Shown here piece by piece: positions 1 to 9,016 of a stretch of 64,000 bases of DNA. Within the stretch, counting starts at the first letter, position 1, and each line of letters starts with the position of its first letter. The position numbers and the translations under genes are program-made. The notes under the pieces were generated by a model that was not told where the DNA came from, did no database searches, and saw only the letters and a list, made by a program, of their open reading frames with translations. Origin of the DNA: an uncultured Lachnospiraceae bacterium (lineage in GTDB: Bacteria > Bacillota > Clostridia > Lachnospirales > Lachnospiraceae); NCBI GenBank assembly GCA_910583605.1, contig CAJTXN010000005.1, forward strand, positions 1 to 64,000. The letters run 5' to 3'.

Positions 1-240
1 GAAAAATTTGGAATTTTTCAGGGATGGTTGATACTGTTTAGTTTTCAATGTTCATGCCTTCTCCCAAATTACTTTGGGTTTAAACTGTTGCGCTACACTT
101 ACATCATTTAAGAAGTTTGTCTTAAATTCTGTTTTTCAGCGGCAACTTTGATAGTCTAACACACTGTTTAGTTTTTGTCAACAGTTTTTTTCTTTTTTTT
201 CATTATTTTTATTTTTCAATATTAATGTCAAAAAAAGAAA
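1..240. other. Left flank without a gene, possibly rRNA-operon spacer
   Basis: No ORF of coding character is visible. On the minus strand, positions about 38-56 read TTGAAAACTAAACAG, which resembles the conserved leader/boxA-type spacer sequence of clostridial rRNA operons, and a related piece recurs at about 164-178. An rRNA operon may lie just left of the window; this is inference from a short match. A T-rich stretch on the minus strand (complement of 226-240) follows the tRNA-Ser gene and may help end its transcript. Confidence 0.3.
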
Positions 241-328
241 CGGAGAAAGAGGGATTTGAACCCTCGCGCCGCGTAAACGACCTACACCCTTAGCAGGGGC
301 GCCTCTTCAGCCTCTTGAGTATTTCTCC
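241..328 (-). tRNA. tRNA-Ser (GCU)
   Basis: Read on the minus strand, the gene folds as a class II tRNA of 88 nt. The acceptor stem is GGAGAAA paired with TTTCTCC, the discriminator base is G, the anticodon loop is CTGCTAA (anticodon GCU, serine AGC/AGU codons), there is a long variable arm, and the T arm contains GGTTCAAATCC. The 3' CCA is not encoded. A consensus promoter lies upstream. Confidence 0.95.
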
Positions 329-406
329 ATACTTGTCTGAATTCCAAAAATATATTTTATTATTATCCCAGAAAATTTAAAACTTATTTTCTGTGACGCA
401 CAAAAC

Positions 407-435
407 ATTATAATCGATTAGCAAAATTTTGTCAA
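407..435 (-). promoter_or_regulatory. Sigma-A promoter of tRNA-Ser
   Basis: On the minus strand TTGACA (430-435) and TATAAT (407-412) are separated by exactly 17 bp. Both hexamers match the consensus perfectly, as is common for stable-RNA genes, and the element points at the tRNA-Ser gene about 80 bp downstream. Confidence 0.8.
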
Positions 436-455
436 TTACTTTTTTTATTTCTCTT

Positions 456-512
456 AAGTCTGCATAATCAAACTAAATTTATATACTGAATCTTATCTGA
501 TTATGCAGACTT
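456..512. terminator. Inverted repeat, probable bidirectional terminator
   Basis: AAGTCTGCATAATCA (456-470) and its exact reverse complement (498-512) form a 15-bp stem with a 27-nt loop. T-rich tracts flank both sides, so it could end transcripts from either direction. It separates the plsC side from the tRNA-Ser promoter. Confidence 0.6.
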
Positions 513-564
513 TTTTATTAATAGAAAACTTCAAGGTATAACTATTTTAAACCCATCTTCTTCT

Positions 565-720
565 TTATTTTTTTATATCTATAATATCATATTTCTTTGG
601 ATTCTCTCCCATATATTCAATATTAAATTCTAATTCCAGTAACACTAGCCTTATTTTTCTTTTTCTTTCATAATCGAAATCATCATCAGCTGCTTCATCA
701 TCATATTTCAATAGAAGCAT
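565..720 (-). CDS. Small acidic ORF, uncertain
   Basis: A 51-codon ORF from ATG; it can be extended to a TTG at 759 (64 codons). The product has an acidic patch (DDEAADDDFDYE) followed by a Lys/Arg stretch, and I recognise no domain. No Shine-Dalgarno sequence precedes either start, which argues against it. It lies downstream of plsC in the same orientation. It could be a real small protein, the tail of a decayed gene, or chance. Confidence 0.25.
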   Translation of the reverse strand: MLLLKYDDEAADDDFDYERKRKIRLVLLELEFNIEYMGENPKKYDIIDIKK

Positions 721-818
721 GGTGTCATATAATTTAAAGGAGTCAGAATATTGCAACAATCAAAGAAATCATACCTGTGACAGCTTCACAAATCTCTCTT
801 TTATTAAACTTACTTTTC

Positions 819-1529
819 TTATATATCTTTTTGCAGGATATCCTTCTGTATCATATTTTTTACAATCTCTGCAATTTCTGTTGTTTTCATATCTTTATAT
901 TCTTCATATTCTATCGGCTTTAAAAAATGTATTTCCATTTCTGCTTTTTTTATGGAATGAGCATCAAATACTTTATAAGAATCTATAACCGAAACCGGAA
1001 CAATGGGACATTTGGCATTAAAGGCACTTTTAAAACTTCCTCCTTTAAAATTTAATAATTCATTCCCTTTTTTGCTTCTTGTTCCTTCTGCAAATATAAG
1101 ATAATTTCTTCCTTCTTTAACCTCTTTTGTAACCTGCATGATCACCTTCATGGATTGTCTGATATCTCCCCGTCTGATCACCTGGGCTTTTAATGCCTGA
1201 ATAATTCTTTTTAAAAATAAATTCTTCTCTGCTTCCTCCTTTATTACTACAGTAAAGGGAGTCGGATTACATTCAATTACTGCAAGAACGTCAAACAGTC
1301 CCTGATGATTCGGAAACATGATATATCCATTTTGATCCGGCAGATTCTCCAGACCTCTGCAGGTTATATTTACATTACCTGCCTGATTAACCCCCATAAC
1401 AATCTTTCTTATAATTTCATATTTTTTCTCATTACTCATCTTCCTGCTCTTTGCACACAGAAAAATCTGAAGATACCAATATGGCACAATAAAAATTCTT
1501 TTTAAAATTAATAAAATTATTCTCTCCAT
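819..1529 (-). CDS. plsC: 1-acyl-sn-glycerol-3-phosphate acyltransferase
   Basis: A 236-residue protein that would acylate lysophosphatidic acid at sn-2 to give phosphatidic acid, the phospholipid precursor, at the inner membrane face. The PlsC signature is visible: the NHxxxxD motif (NHQGLFD, residues 74-80) with catalytic His and Asp, and the EGTR motif (148-151) that binds the glycerol phosphate. The N-terminal 25 residues are hydrophobic and may anchor it. Its ATG sits 1 bp after the stop of the fumarase beta gene, so it is probably co-transcribed with the two fumarase genes. A related lysophospholipid acyltransferase is the main alternative. Confidence 0.85.
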   Translation of the reverse strand: MERIILLILKRIFIVPYWYLQIFLCAKSRKMSNEKKYEIIRKIVMGVNQAGNVNITCRGLENLPDQNGYIMFPNHQGLFDVLAVIECNPTPFTVVIKEEAEKNLFLKRIIQALKAQVIRRGDIRQSMKVIMQVTKEVKEGRNYLIFAEGTRSKKGNELLNFKGGSFKSAFNAKCPIVPVSVIDSYKVFDAHSIKKAEMEIHFLKPIEYEEYKDMKTTEIAEIVKNMIQKDILQKDI

Positions 1530-1530
1530 A

Positions 1531-2067
1531 TTATTTCAACACCATCTCATATAAATTATTTCCTTGAGCATCAATAACTACTATAGCCGGAAAATTCTCT
1601 ACTTCCAGCTTTCTGATCGCTTCCGTTCCTAAATCATCATATGCTATAACTTCGCTTTTTGTAATGCTTTTTGATAACAATGCCCCTGCTCCTCCTACCG
1701 CGGCAAAATAAACCGCACCGTTTTCAACAATTGCAGCTTTAACCTCTTCGCTCCTCTTTCCCTTTCCTATCATGCCCTTCAGACCGAGATTTAACATAAC
1801 CGGCGTATATTTATCCATTCTGCTGGCTGTCGTTGGTCCTGCAGAACCGATCGGCCTGTTATCCCTTGCCGGTGAAGGTCCCATATAATAAATAATATTA
1901 TTATTAAGATTCATTGGAAGTGGTTCTTTCTTCTGAATTGCTTCATACATTCTTTTATGCGCGGCATCTCTGGCTGTATATATGGTTCCTGTAATATAGA
2001 CATAGTCGCCGGCGCTTAAATCTTTAATTTCATCTTCAATCAGCGGAGCATTAATATATTTATTCAT
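1531..2067 (-). CDS. Class I fumarate hydratase, beta subunit
   Basis: A 178-residue protein matching the C-terminal domain of iron-sulfur fumarases, which in many anaerobes is a separate subunit. Family stretches are recognisable, including GPTTASRMDKYTP (about residue 95) and the Gly/Ala-rich FAAVGGAGALLSKSI. With the alpha subunit encoded upstream it would interconvert fumarate and L-malate. L-tartrate dehydratase is a close homologue and cannot be excluded from sequence alone. It lies 53 bp after the alpha gene and 1 bp before plsC. Confidence 0.85.
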   Translation of the reverse strand: MNKYINAPLIEDEIKDLSAGDYVYITGTIYTARDAAHKRMYEAIQKKEPLPMNLNNNIIYYMGPSPARDNRPIGSAGPTTASRMDKYTPVMLNLGLKGMIGKGKRSEEVKAAIVENGAVYFAAVGGAGALLSKSITKSEVIAYDDLGTEAIRKLEVENFPAIVVIDAQGNNLYEMVLK

Positions 2068-2120
2068 ATTTTATACCAAAATTCAAGCAAAAATACTTGT
2101 AATTTATCCTTTCCTCTTTA

Positions 2121-2963
2121 TTATATTACTCTTGTAACATGTCGGTTCACATGACAGCATGTATTTATTGCAACAGGAAGACCTGCGATATGTGTGGGAT
2201 ATGTTTCAATATTAACGGAAAACGCTGTATTGGTTCCGCCTAATCCGCCCGGTCCTATTTTTAACTGATTGATAGTATTTAACAATTCCTCTTCCAGTTC
2301 TTTTACATATGGAATGGATGAATGTTCATTCAGATTACGGGTTAATGCTTTTTTTGAAAGAACGGCACATTTTTCAAAATCTCCTCCGATACCCACTCCT
2401 ATTACCATGGGCGGACAAGCATTTGGCCCTGCATCCCTAACTGCAGTAATCACTGCATTTTTTACACCTTCTATTCCGTCTGCCGGTTTCAGCATAAATA
2501 TTCGGCTCATATTTTCACTTCCAAATCCCTTCGGTGCAACCGTAATCGTAACACTATCCCCTTCCACAATTTCATAATGGATGACTGCCGGTGTATTATC
2601 CTTTGTATTTTCCCGGATTAACGGATCTTTAACCACTGATTTTCTAAGGTACCCGTCTACATACCCTCTCCGCACTCCTTCATTAATCGCATCTTCTATA
2701 TTTCCTCCAACTAAGTGAACTTCCTGACCCACCTGAATAAAAATAACTGCCATTCCTGTATCCTGACAGATTGGAATCATATCCTTTTCTGCAATCTGAA
2801 GATTTTCTTTTAATGAATCCAGTACCTGTTTTCCAAGCTCTGATTTCTCTGAATTTACTGCCTTACTTAAACAGGATTTCATATCATCCGATAAAAAATG
2901 ATTTGCTTCTATACACATTTCCTTTATGTTTTCCGTAATGATTTCCACATTTAATTCTCGCAT
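2121..2963 (-). CDS. Class I fumarate hydratase, alpha subunit
   Basis: A 280-residue [4Fe-4S] subunit of the oxygen-sensitive fumarase. Three cysteines in conserved surroundings are the expected cluster ligands: PICQDTG, GPNACPP and FEKCAVLSKKAL. The reading frame stays open to 3005, but I place the start at the ATG at 2963 because GAAAGGATT lies at good distance upstream and the protein then begins MRELNVEII as expected. It is the first gene of the fumarase-plsC unit and is separated from gyrA by a hairpin. The tartrate dehydratase alpha subunit is the alternative. Confidence 0.87.
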   Translation of the reverse strand: MRELNVEIITENIKEMCIEANHFLSDDMKSCLSKAVNSEKSELGKQVLDSLKENLQIAEKDMIPICQDTGMAVIFIQVGQEVHLVGGNIEDAINEGVRRGYVDGYLRKSVVKDPLIRENTKDNTPAVIHYEIVEGDSVTITVAPKGFGSENMSRIFMLKPADGIEGVKNAVITAVRDAGPNACPPMVIGVGIGGDFEKCAVLSKKALTRNLNEHSSIPYVKELEEELLNTINQLKIGPGGLGGTNTAFSVNIETYPTHIAGLPVAINTCCHVNRHVTRVI

Positions 2964-3024
2964 ATTCACAATAATCCTTTCACAAAATTTTCGATTACAT
3001 TTCATCTTACTTTCAACGGCAATA

Positions 3025-3049
3025 AAGGCTGTACGATTCGTACAGCCTT
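3025..3049 (-). terminator. Rho-independent terminator after gyrA
   Basis: A compact hairpin (arms AAGGCTGTAC and GTACAGCCTT) lies 5 bp beyond the gyrA stop. On the minus strand it is followed by TTTATT, a modest U tract. It probably ends the dnaA-to-gyrA transcript and leaves the fumarase genes with their own promoter. Confidence 0.65.
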
Positions 3050-3053
3050 CTTT

Positions 3054-5639
3054 TTACTGATTATCTCCTTCCGGTGATTCATCTTCCGGATCATCTGCTG
3101 CATCTATTTCATCTTCTGACTCCTTCAATGCAATCGTTTCTCCTTCGGCACCTTTTGGATTCTCTCTGACCTTGGCTATCTTTGCAACTTTTATATTTTT
3201 CTCCGTATCAATATCGATAAGTTTCACTCCCGATGTAATCCTGCCAATCTTTGATATATTTGATACCGAAATCTGGATAATAATTCCTTCATTGGTTATA
3301 AGCATTACTTCATGATCTTCGTTAACCGCTTTTACACCAACCACATAACCGGTCTTTTCATTTACCTTATAACATCTGACGCCTTTTCCACCGCGTTTTT
3401 GAAGATTAAACTCATCAATTGCAGTGCGTTTTCCCAAACCGTTTTCGGAAACGATCAATAAACAATCTCCCTGGGTATTCATCTGCATAGCCACAACTTC
3501 ATCTCCCGGCTCTAAATTCATGCCGATTACACCCATGGATATCCTGCCTGTTTTTCTGACATCATTTTCATGGAACCGGATACAGTAACCATATTTTGTG
3601 ACAAGGAAAATTTCCCGGCTGGCATTGGACGTCTTCACTTCGATTAATTCATCATCATCACGAAGATTAATGGACTGTATTCCGTTTTTACGGATATTAC
3701 TGAATTCCACAACAGGTGTCTTCTTAACAATACCGTTTTTTGTGGCCATAAATAAATATTTCTTTTCATCATAATTCTTTATCGGAATGATTGCAGTAAT
3801 TTTTTCTCCCGGAAGAAGCTGTATCAGATTAATAATGGCAACGCCTCTGGCACTTCTTCCTGCTTCCGGTATTTCATATGCCTTTAACCGGTAAGTTCTG
3901 CCTTTATTCGTAAAGAACATAATATAGTGATGCGTTGATGTCATTAATAAATCAACAATATAATCTTCTTCTATGGTCTGCATACCTTTTATGCCTTTAC
4001 CGCCGCGATTCTGACTTTTGAAATTATCTACGGTCATTCTCTTGATATATCCTAAATTTGTTCTGGCAATAACGGTATTTTCATCCGGTATCAGATCTTC
4101 CATGGAAATATCAAATTCATCATATCCAATGGAAGTTCTTCTGTCATCTCCGTATTTATTGGCAATAACAGTAATTTCTTCTTTAATGACTGCCAGCAGC
4201 TTATTTTCATCTGCCAGAATTGCTTTTAATTCGGCGATTTTTACCATCAGTTCCTTATATTCCGTTTCCAGTTTTTCCCGTTCCAAACCGGTTAACGCGC
4301 GTAGACGCATATCTACAATGGCCTGTGCCTGAACTTCCGTCAGGGAAAAACGTTCCATCAGACCTTCTTTTGCAATCTGTGTGGTTTTGGAACCCCGGAT
4401 GATTCTGATCACTTCATCAATATTGTCAAGAGCGATCATTAAGCCTTCTAATATATGTGCTCTTTCTTCTGCCTTATTTAGATCATATTTTGTACGTCTT
4501 GTAACTACATCTTCCTGATGCTGTAAATAATAATTCAGCATTTCAAACAGATTAAGTATCTTTGGCTCATTGTTTACCAAAGCAAGCATAATTACTCCAA
4601 ATGTATCCTGAAGTTGCGTATGTTTATATAACTGATTTAAAATAATGGTCGGATTCGCATCTCTTCTCAGCTCAATTGCTATTCTCATACCGGTTTTATC
4701 CGATTCATCCCGCAAATCCGTGATACCATCAACTTTTTTATCTTTCACCAGATCCGCAATTTTTTCAATTAATTTTGCCTTATTGACCATAAACGGAAGT
4801 TCTGTAACAACAATACGGTTCTTCCCATTTTCCATCGGCTCAATATCAGTAATTGCCCTAACCTTAATCTTTCCTCTTCCGGTCCGGTAGGCTTCCTCAA
4901 TTCCTCTTGTTCCAAGTATGGTTCCGCCGGTGGGAAAATCAGGACCTTTCACTATGCCCATAAGTTCTTCTATTGTTGTATCATCTTTTCCTTCCATCCG
5001 GTTATCAATAATCTTAACAACAGCATTAATAATCTCCCTTAAATTATGAGGAGGTATATTTGTAGCCATACCAACTGCAATACCATTGGTTCCGTTTACC
5101 AGAAGATTCGGAAATCGAGCTGGAAGCACTACCGGTTCCTTTTCCGTTTCATCAAAGTTTGGTACAAAATCCACTGTATTTTTATTAATATCTGCCAGAA
5201 GTTCCATGGAAATTTTACTGAGTCTGGCTTCCGTATAACGCATGGCAGCGGCTCCGTCTCCATCTACGGAACCAAAGTTTCCGTGTCCGTCTACCAGGAT
5301 ATATCTTGTAGACCAGGGCTGGGCCATATTTACTAATGCACCATAAATAGAACTGTCACCATGAGGATGATATTTACCCATTGTATCACCGACAATACGC
5401 GCACATTTACGATGGGGTTTATCAGGTCCGTTGTTCAATTCTATCATTGAGAACAGAACTCTTCTCTGAACGGGTTTCAGTCCGTCTCTTACATCCGGTA
5501 ATGCTCTGGCTGCTATAACACTCATGGCATAATCAATATATGATTTTTCCATGGTTTTCTTTAAATCAACTTCCTGAATTTTATCAAATTCATGGATCTG
5601 GTCTAAATCGTGAATTTCTTTCGATTCCTTTTCGTCCAT
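3054..5639 (-). CDS. gyrA: DNA gyrase subunit A
   Basis: An 861-residue protein that cuts and religates DNA in the A2B2 gyrase, which introduces negative supercoils. The active-site tyrosine is Y135 in AAMRYTEARL. The C-terminal DNA-wrapping domain carries the GyrA box as QKRGGKG, which marks gyrase rather than topoisomerase IV, and ends in an acidic tail. In the quinolone region HPHGDSSIYG (91-100) the serine equal to E. coli S83 is kept, but the residue equal to D87 is glycine (G100). The gene follows gyrB by 62 bp and is probably in the same operon. Confidence 0.97.
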   Translation of the reverse strand: MDEKESKEIHDLDQIHEFDKIQEVDLKKTMEKSYIDYAMSVIAARALPDVRDGLKPVQRRVLFSMIELNNGPDKPHRKCARIVGDTMGKYHPHGDSSIYGALVNMAQPWSTRYILVDGHGNFGSVDGDGAAAMRYTEARLSKISMELLADINKNTVDFVPNFDETEKEPVVLPARFPNLLVNGTNGIAVGMATNIPPHNLREIINAVVKIIDNRMEGKDDTTIEELMGIVKGPDFPTGGTILGTRGIEEAYRTGRGKIKVRAITDIEPMENGKNRIVVTELPFMVNKAKLIEKIADLVKDKKVDGITDLRDESDKTGMRIAIELRRDANPTIILNQLYKHTQLQDTFGVIMLALVNNEPKILNLFEMLNYYLQHQEDVVTRRTKYDLNKAEERAHILEGLMIALDNIDEVIRIIRGSKTTQIAKEGLMERFSLTEVQAQAIVDMRLRALTGLEREKLETEYKELMVKIAELKAILADENKLLAVIKEEITVIANKYGDDRRTSIGYDEFDISMEDLIPDENTVIARTNLGYIKRMTVDNFKSQNRGGKGIKGMQTIEEDYIVDLLMTSTHHYIMFFTNKGRTYRLKAYEIPEAGRSARGVAIINLIQLLPGEKITAIIPIKNYDEKKYLFMATKNGIVKKTPVVEFSNIRKNGIQSINLRDDDELIEVKTSNASREIFLVTKYGYCIRFHENDVRKTGRISMGVIGMNLEPGDEVVAMQMNTQGDCLLIVSENGLGKRTAIDEFNLQKRGGKGVRCYKVNEKTGYVVGVKAVNEDHEVMLITNEGIIIQISVSNISKIGRITSGVKLIDIDTEKNIKVAKIAKVRENPKGAEGETIALKESEDEIDAADDPEDESPEGDNQ

Positions 5640-5701
5640 CCTACATTACAACCTTTCCTATATTTTGTTAAAGCAATTAATATCTTTTACTGACAAAATA
5701 A

Positions 5702-7636
5702 CTAAATATCAAGGTTTGAAACAAATTTAGCATTAGCCTCAATAAATTCTCTTCTTGGTTCAACCTGATCTCCCATAAGGGTAGTAAATGTTAAATCCAA
5801 TTCAGATTGTGTATCTTCATCAATTAATACTTTTAATAAAACTCTGTGTTCCGGATCCATGGTCGTTTCCCATAACTGTTCTGCATCCATTTCTCCCAGT
5901 CCTTTATAACGCTGTATCTTATTATTCTGGTCTCTTCCTACTTCTTTTAAGATATCATTTAATTCTTCATCACTGTACGCATACCATATTTTTTTATTTT
6001 TCTCCAGCTTATAAAGGGGCGGCTGTGCCAGATATACATGTCCCTCCCGAATTAAATCCGGCATAAAACGATATAAAAATGTCAACAGCAATGTTGCAAT
6101 ATGTGCGCCGTCCACATCGGCATCCGTCATGATGATGATTTTATGATATCTCAGTTTTGAAATATCAAAATCCTCATGTATTCCCGTTCCGAATGCCGTT
6201 ATCATTGCTTTTATTTCGGCATTTCCAAGAATCCGGTCCAATCTTGCCTTTTCAACATTTAAAATTTTTCCTCTGAGCGGAAGTATAGCCTGTGTAGCTC
6301 TTGCTCTTGCGGTTTTTGCAGATCCGCCTGCGGAATCACCCTCAACAATATATATTTCACAGTTTTCCGGATTCTTATCACTACAGTCTGCCAGTTTTCC
6401 CGGCAGACTGGCGCCTTCCAATGCTGTCTTTCTTCTTGCCAGATCTCTGGCTTTTCTGGCGGCTGCCCTGGCTCTCTGTGCCAGAATAGACTTCTCACAT
6501 ATAATCTTGGCAACAGAAGGATTCTGTTCCAGAAAATATTTAAGCTGTTCACTTACAACAGATTCCACTGCATTTCTGGCTTCACTGTTTCCAAGTTTTT
6601 GTTTGGTCTGTCCCTCAAACTGCGGATTTTCAATTTTTATGCTTACAATTACGGTAAGACCTTCCCTTATATCTTCACCGGATAAATTAGTTTCGCTTTC
6701 TTTTAATAATTTATTATTTCTTGCATAATCATTAAAAGTCTTTGTTATGGCACGTTTGAAACCTTCCACATGGGTTCCGCCTTCGGGAGTATTAATGTTA
6801 TTTACAAATCCGTATGCATTTTCGCTATAGGAATCATTATGCTGCAGGGCTACTTCCACACTCACACCATTGATAAGACCTTCACAATATATAATATTAT
6901 CATATAAAGGCTGCTTGCCCTTATTCAGATACTGGATAAACTCCTTAATTCCACCTTCGTAATGAAATACTTTTTCCTTCTTTTCTTCTCTGTCATCCCT
7001 GAAGATTATTTTTAGATTTTTGGTAAGAAACGCCATTTCCCTTAACCGGTGTTTTAGCACTTCATAATCAAAAACAGTCTCTTCAAAAATAGTATCATCC
7101 GGTAAAAACGATACTTCCGTTCCTGTTTTCTCCAACGGACATTCTCCCACTACCTGAAGGGAAGAAGTGGTATGTCCGCCGTTTTCATAACGCTGTTTAT
7201 GAATTTTTCCGTCTCTGTATACAATAACTTCCAGCCATTTGGAAAGAGCATTTACAACCGAAGCACCTACTCCATGCAGTCCGCCGGATACCTTGTATCC
7301 TCCTCCTCCAAACTTTCCGCCTGCATGAAGTATCGTAAATACCACTTCTACAGCAGGAATTCCTGCTTTTTCATTGATTCCTACCGGAATTCCTCTTCCG
7401 TTATCCTTAACAGTAATGGAATTATCACTGTTTATCTGTACTTCTATGACTGAACAGTATCCTGCAAGTGCCTCATCTATGGAATTATCAACGATTTCAT
7501 ATACCAGGTGATGTAATCCTTTTGAGGAAGTACTGCCGATATACATACCCGGCCTTTTTCTGACAGCTTCCAGACCTTCCAATATCTGTATCTGATTTGC
7601 ATCATACTGATTTTGAGTATTACTTGTATTACCCAT
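5702..7636 (-). CDS. gyrB: DNA gyrase subunit B
   Basis: A 644-residue ATPase subunit of gyrase. GHKL motifs (EIVDNSIDEA near residue 50, DNGRGIPVG near 79-87) bind ATP. The TOPRIM domain shows EGDSAGGSAK and DADVDGAHI, whose acidic residues hold Mg2+. The frame stays open to a TTG at 7651, but the ATG at 7636 is the better start because AAAGGAG precedes it and overlaps the recF stop. This tight spacing indicates translational linkage with recF. Confidence 0.97.
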   Translation of the reverse strand: MGNTSNTQNQYDANQIQILEGLEAVRKRPGMYIGSTSSKGLHHLVYEIVDNSIDEALAGYCSVIEVQINSDNSITVKDNGRGIPVGINEKAGIPAVEVVFTILHAGGKFGGGGYKVSGGLHGVGASVVNALSKWLEVIVYRDGKIHKQRYENGGHTTSSLQVVGECPLEKTGTEVSFLPDDTIFEETVFDYEVLKHRLREMAFLTKNLKIIFRDDREEKKEKVFHYEGGIKEFIQYLNKGKQPLYDNIIYCEGLINGVSVEVALQHNDSYSENAYGFVNNINTPEGGTHVEGFKRAITKTFNDYARNNKLLKESETNLSGEDIREGLTVIVSIKIENPQFEGQTKQKLGNSEARNAVESVVSEQLKYFLEQNPSVAKIICEKSILAQRARAAARKARDLARRKTALEGASLPGKLADCSDKNPENCEIYIVEGDSAGGSAKTARARATQAILPLRGKILNVEKARLDRILGNAEIKAMITAFGTGIHEDFDISKLRYHKIIIMTDADVDGAHIATLLLTFLYRFMPDLIREGHVYLAQPPLYKLEKNKKIWYAYSDEELNDILKEVGRDQNNKIQRYKGLGEMDAEQLWETTMDPEHRVLLKVLIDEDTQSELDLTFTTLMGDQVEPRREFIEANAKFVSNLDI

Positions 7637-7647
7637 TGTTACTCCTT

Positions 7648-8742
7648 TCAAACATGATAAAGATTTGCTGTTCCATTTATAATTCTGTAAATCCTGTTAA
7701 CACTTATCCTATTTTCCACAAATTCATCCAGTCCTGTACATGTAACAATAGTCTGAATCCCATCCAGACTATTCAGCAGCTGATTTTGTCTGCTGCTGTC
7801 CAGTTCCGACATTACATCATCCAGTAATAAAACCGGCGAATCATGGATAATTTTCTTAACCAGTTCAATTTCTGATAACTTAAGTGATAACGCTGCTGTT
7901 CTCTGTTGTCCCTGACTTCCATATTTTCGAATATCAATATCTTTAATATAAAATCCAATATCATCCCGATGAGGTCCCACAGATGTACTTTTCAATTTCA
8001 TATCCCTGTCTCTGTTTTTTATTAACTCATTATAGATATCAACCGCCTCGGCATTGGGCTCATACCTCAATTCTATACTCTCCCTTCCTCCGGATAGATT
8101 GTTATGAATCCCAAAAATGATTTCATTTATCTGATGTATAAATTCTTCCCTTCTTTTTATTATTTTATTACCATAATCTGCCAGCTGAATATCCCACACA
8201 TCCAGTGTATCATATAAAGATTTATCAAAATGAAAGGAGATATCCTTCAGCAGTTTATTTCTTTGATTTATGATTTTATTGTAATTCACTATATTATGCA
8301 GATAAAATTTATCAAGCTGACATAATTCTATATCAATAAATTTTCTTCTCTCTGACGGTCCGCTCTTTATAATGGATAAATCTTCAGGCGAAAAAAATAC
8401 TACATTCACAATTCCGAATAATTCACTGGCCCGTTTGATGGGCAGTCCGTTTATGGCAATACCTTTTGTCTTATTTTTCTTTAAATGCATGTCTACCCGG
8501 TAAGGTACATCTTTTTTTCTTACGATTAATTTTATATGTGATTCATCCTCACCAAACTGAATAATTTCTTTATCCCTGCTTCCTCTATGGGACTTTGTGG
8601 TACTGCATACATATAACGCTTCAAGGATATTCGTTTTTCCCTGGGCATTATCTCCATATAAAATATTAGTACCATCAGAAAATTCAATTGATAATTCCTG
8701 ATAATTTCTATAATGTTCCAGATTTAGAGATTCCACCACCAT
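7648..8742 (-). CDS. recF: DNA replication and repair protein RecF
   Basis: A 364-residue SMC-like ABC ATPase that helps load RecA at single-strand gaps. Walker A is GDNAQGKT (residues 30-37) and Walker B is PVLLLDDVMSELD. The chosen ATG at 8742 has AGGTG at proper distance; a GTG at 8751 is an in-frame alternative three codons upstream. It sits between yaaA and gyrB in the classic Firmicute origin order, with the gyrB ribosome-binding site overlapping its stop codon. Confidence 0.95.
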   Translation of the reverse strand: MVVESLNLEHYRNYQELSIEFSDGTNILYGDNAQGKTNILEALYVCSTTKSHRGSRDKEIIQFGEDESHIKLIVRKKDVPYRVDMHLKKNKTKGIAINGLPIKRASELFGIVNVVFFSPEDLSIIKSGPSERRKFIDIELCQLDKFYLHNIVNYNKIINQRNKLLKDISFHFDKSLYDTLDVWDIQLADYGNKIIKRREEFIHQINEIIFGIHNNLSGGRESIELRYEPNAEAVDIYNELIKNRDRDMKLKSTSVGPHRDDIGFYIKDIDIRKYGSQGQQRTAALSLKLSEIELVKKIIHDSPVLLLDDVMSELDSSRQNQLLNSLDGIQTIVTCTGLDEFVENRISVNRIYRIINGTANLYHV

Positions 8743-8763
8743 TGACTGCACCTGTAATAAAAT

Positions 8764-8976
8764 TTAATTTTTAGAAATTTTAATCTCGTTGCCATTATAA
8801 GAAACAATATCGCCATCAAATAATTTCCGGCCACGCCTGGTTTCCGTTTCACTGTTAACCTTCACTTCACCGTTAATAATTACAATTTTAGCCTCCACGC
8901 CGGAATCTACCAGTCCCGCTGCTTTTAATGCCTGGCCCAGTTTAATGAATTCATCTCTTAAAGTAATTGTTTGCAT
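8764..8976 (-). CDS. yaaA: S4-domain RNA-binding protein YaaA
   Basis: A 70-residue protein that is essentially one S4 RNA-binding domain (FIKLGQALKAAGLVDSGVEAK, then VKVNSETETRRGRKL). Homologues occupy the same place between dnaN and recF in Bacillus and clostridia; a role around RNA or the ribosome is assumed from the domain, not shown here. The ATG at 8976 is preceded by TTGAGGAAG, a good ribosome-binding site; an in-frame TTG four codons upstream is part of that site. Confidence 0.9.
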   Translation of the reverse strand: MQTITLRDEFIKLGQALKAAGLVDSGVEAKIVIINGEVKVNSETETRRGRKLFDGDIVSYNGNEIKISKN

Positions 8977-9016
8977 ATGCTTCCTCAATTCTACACCCGA
9001 GTGTAATTATTTATTA

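Noticed and set aside
719..988. Plus-strand ORF of 89 codons antisense to the plsC end
   Set aside because: It overlaps the conserved PlsC coding region on the other strand, has hydrophobic low-complexity composition and no ribosome-binding site.
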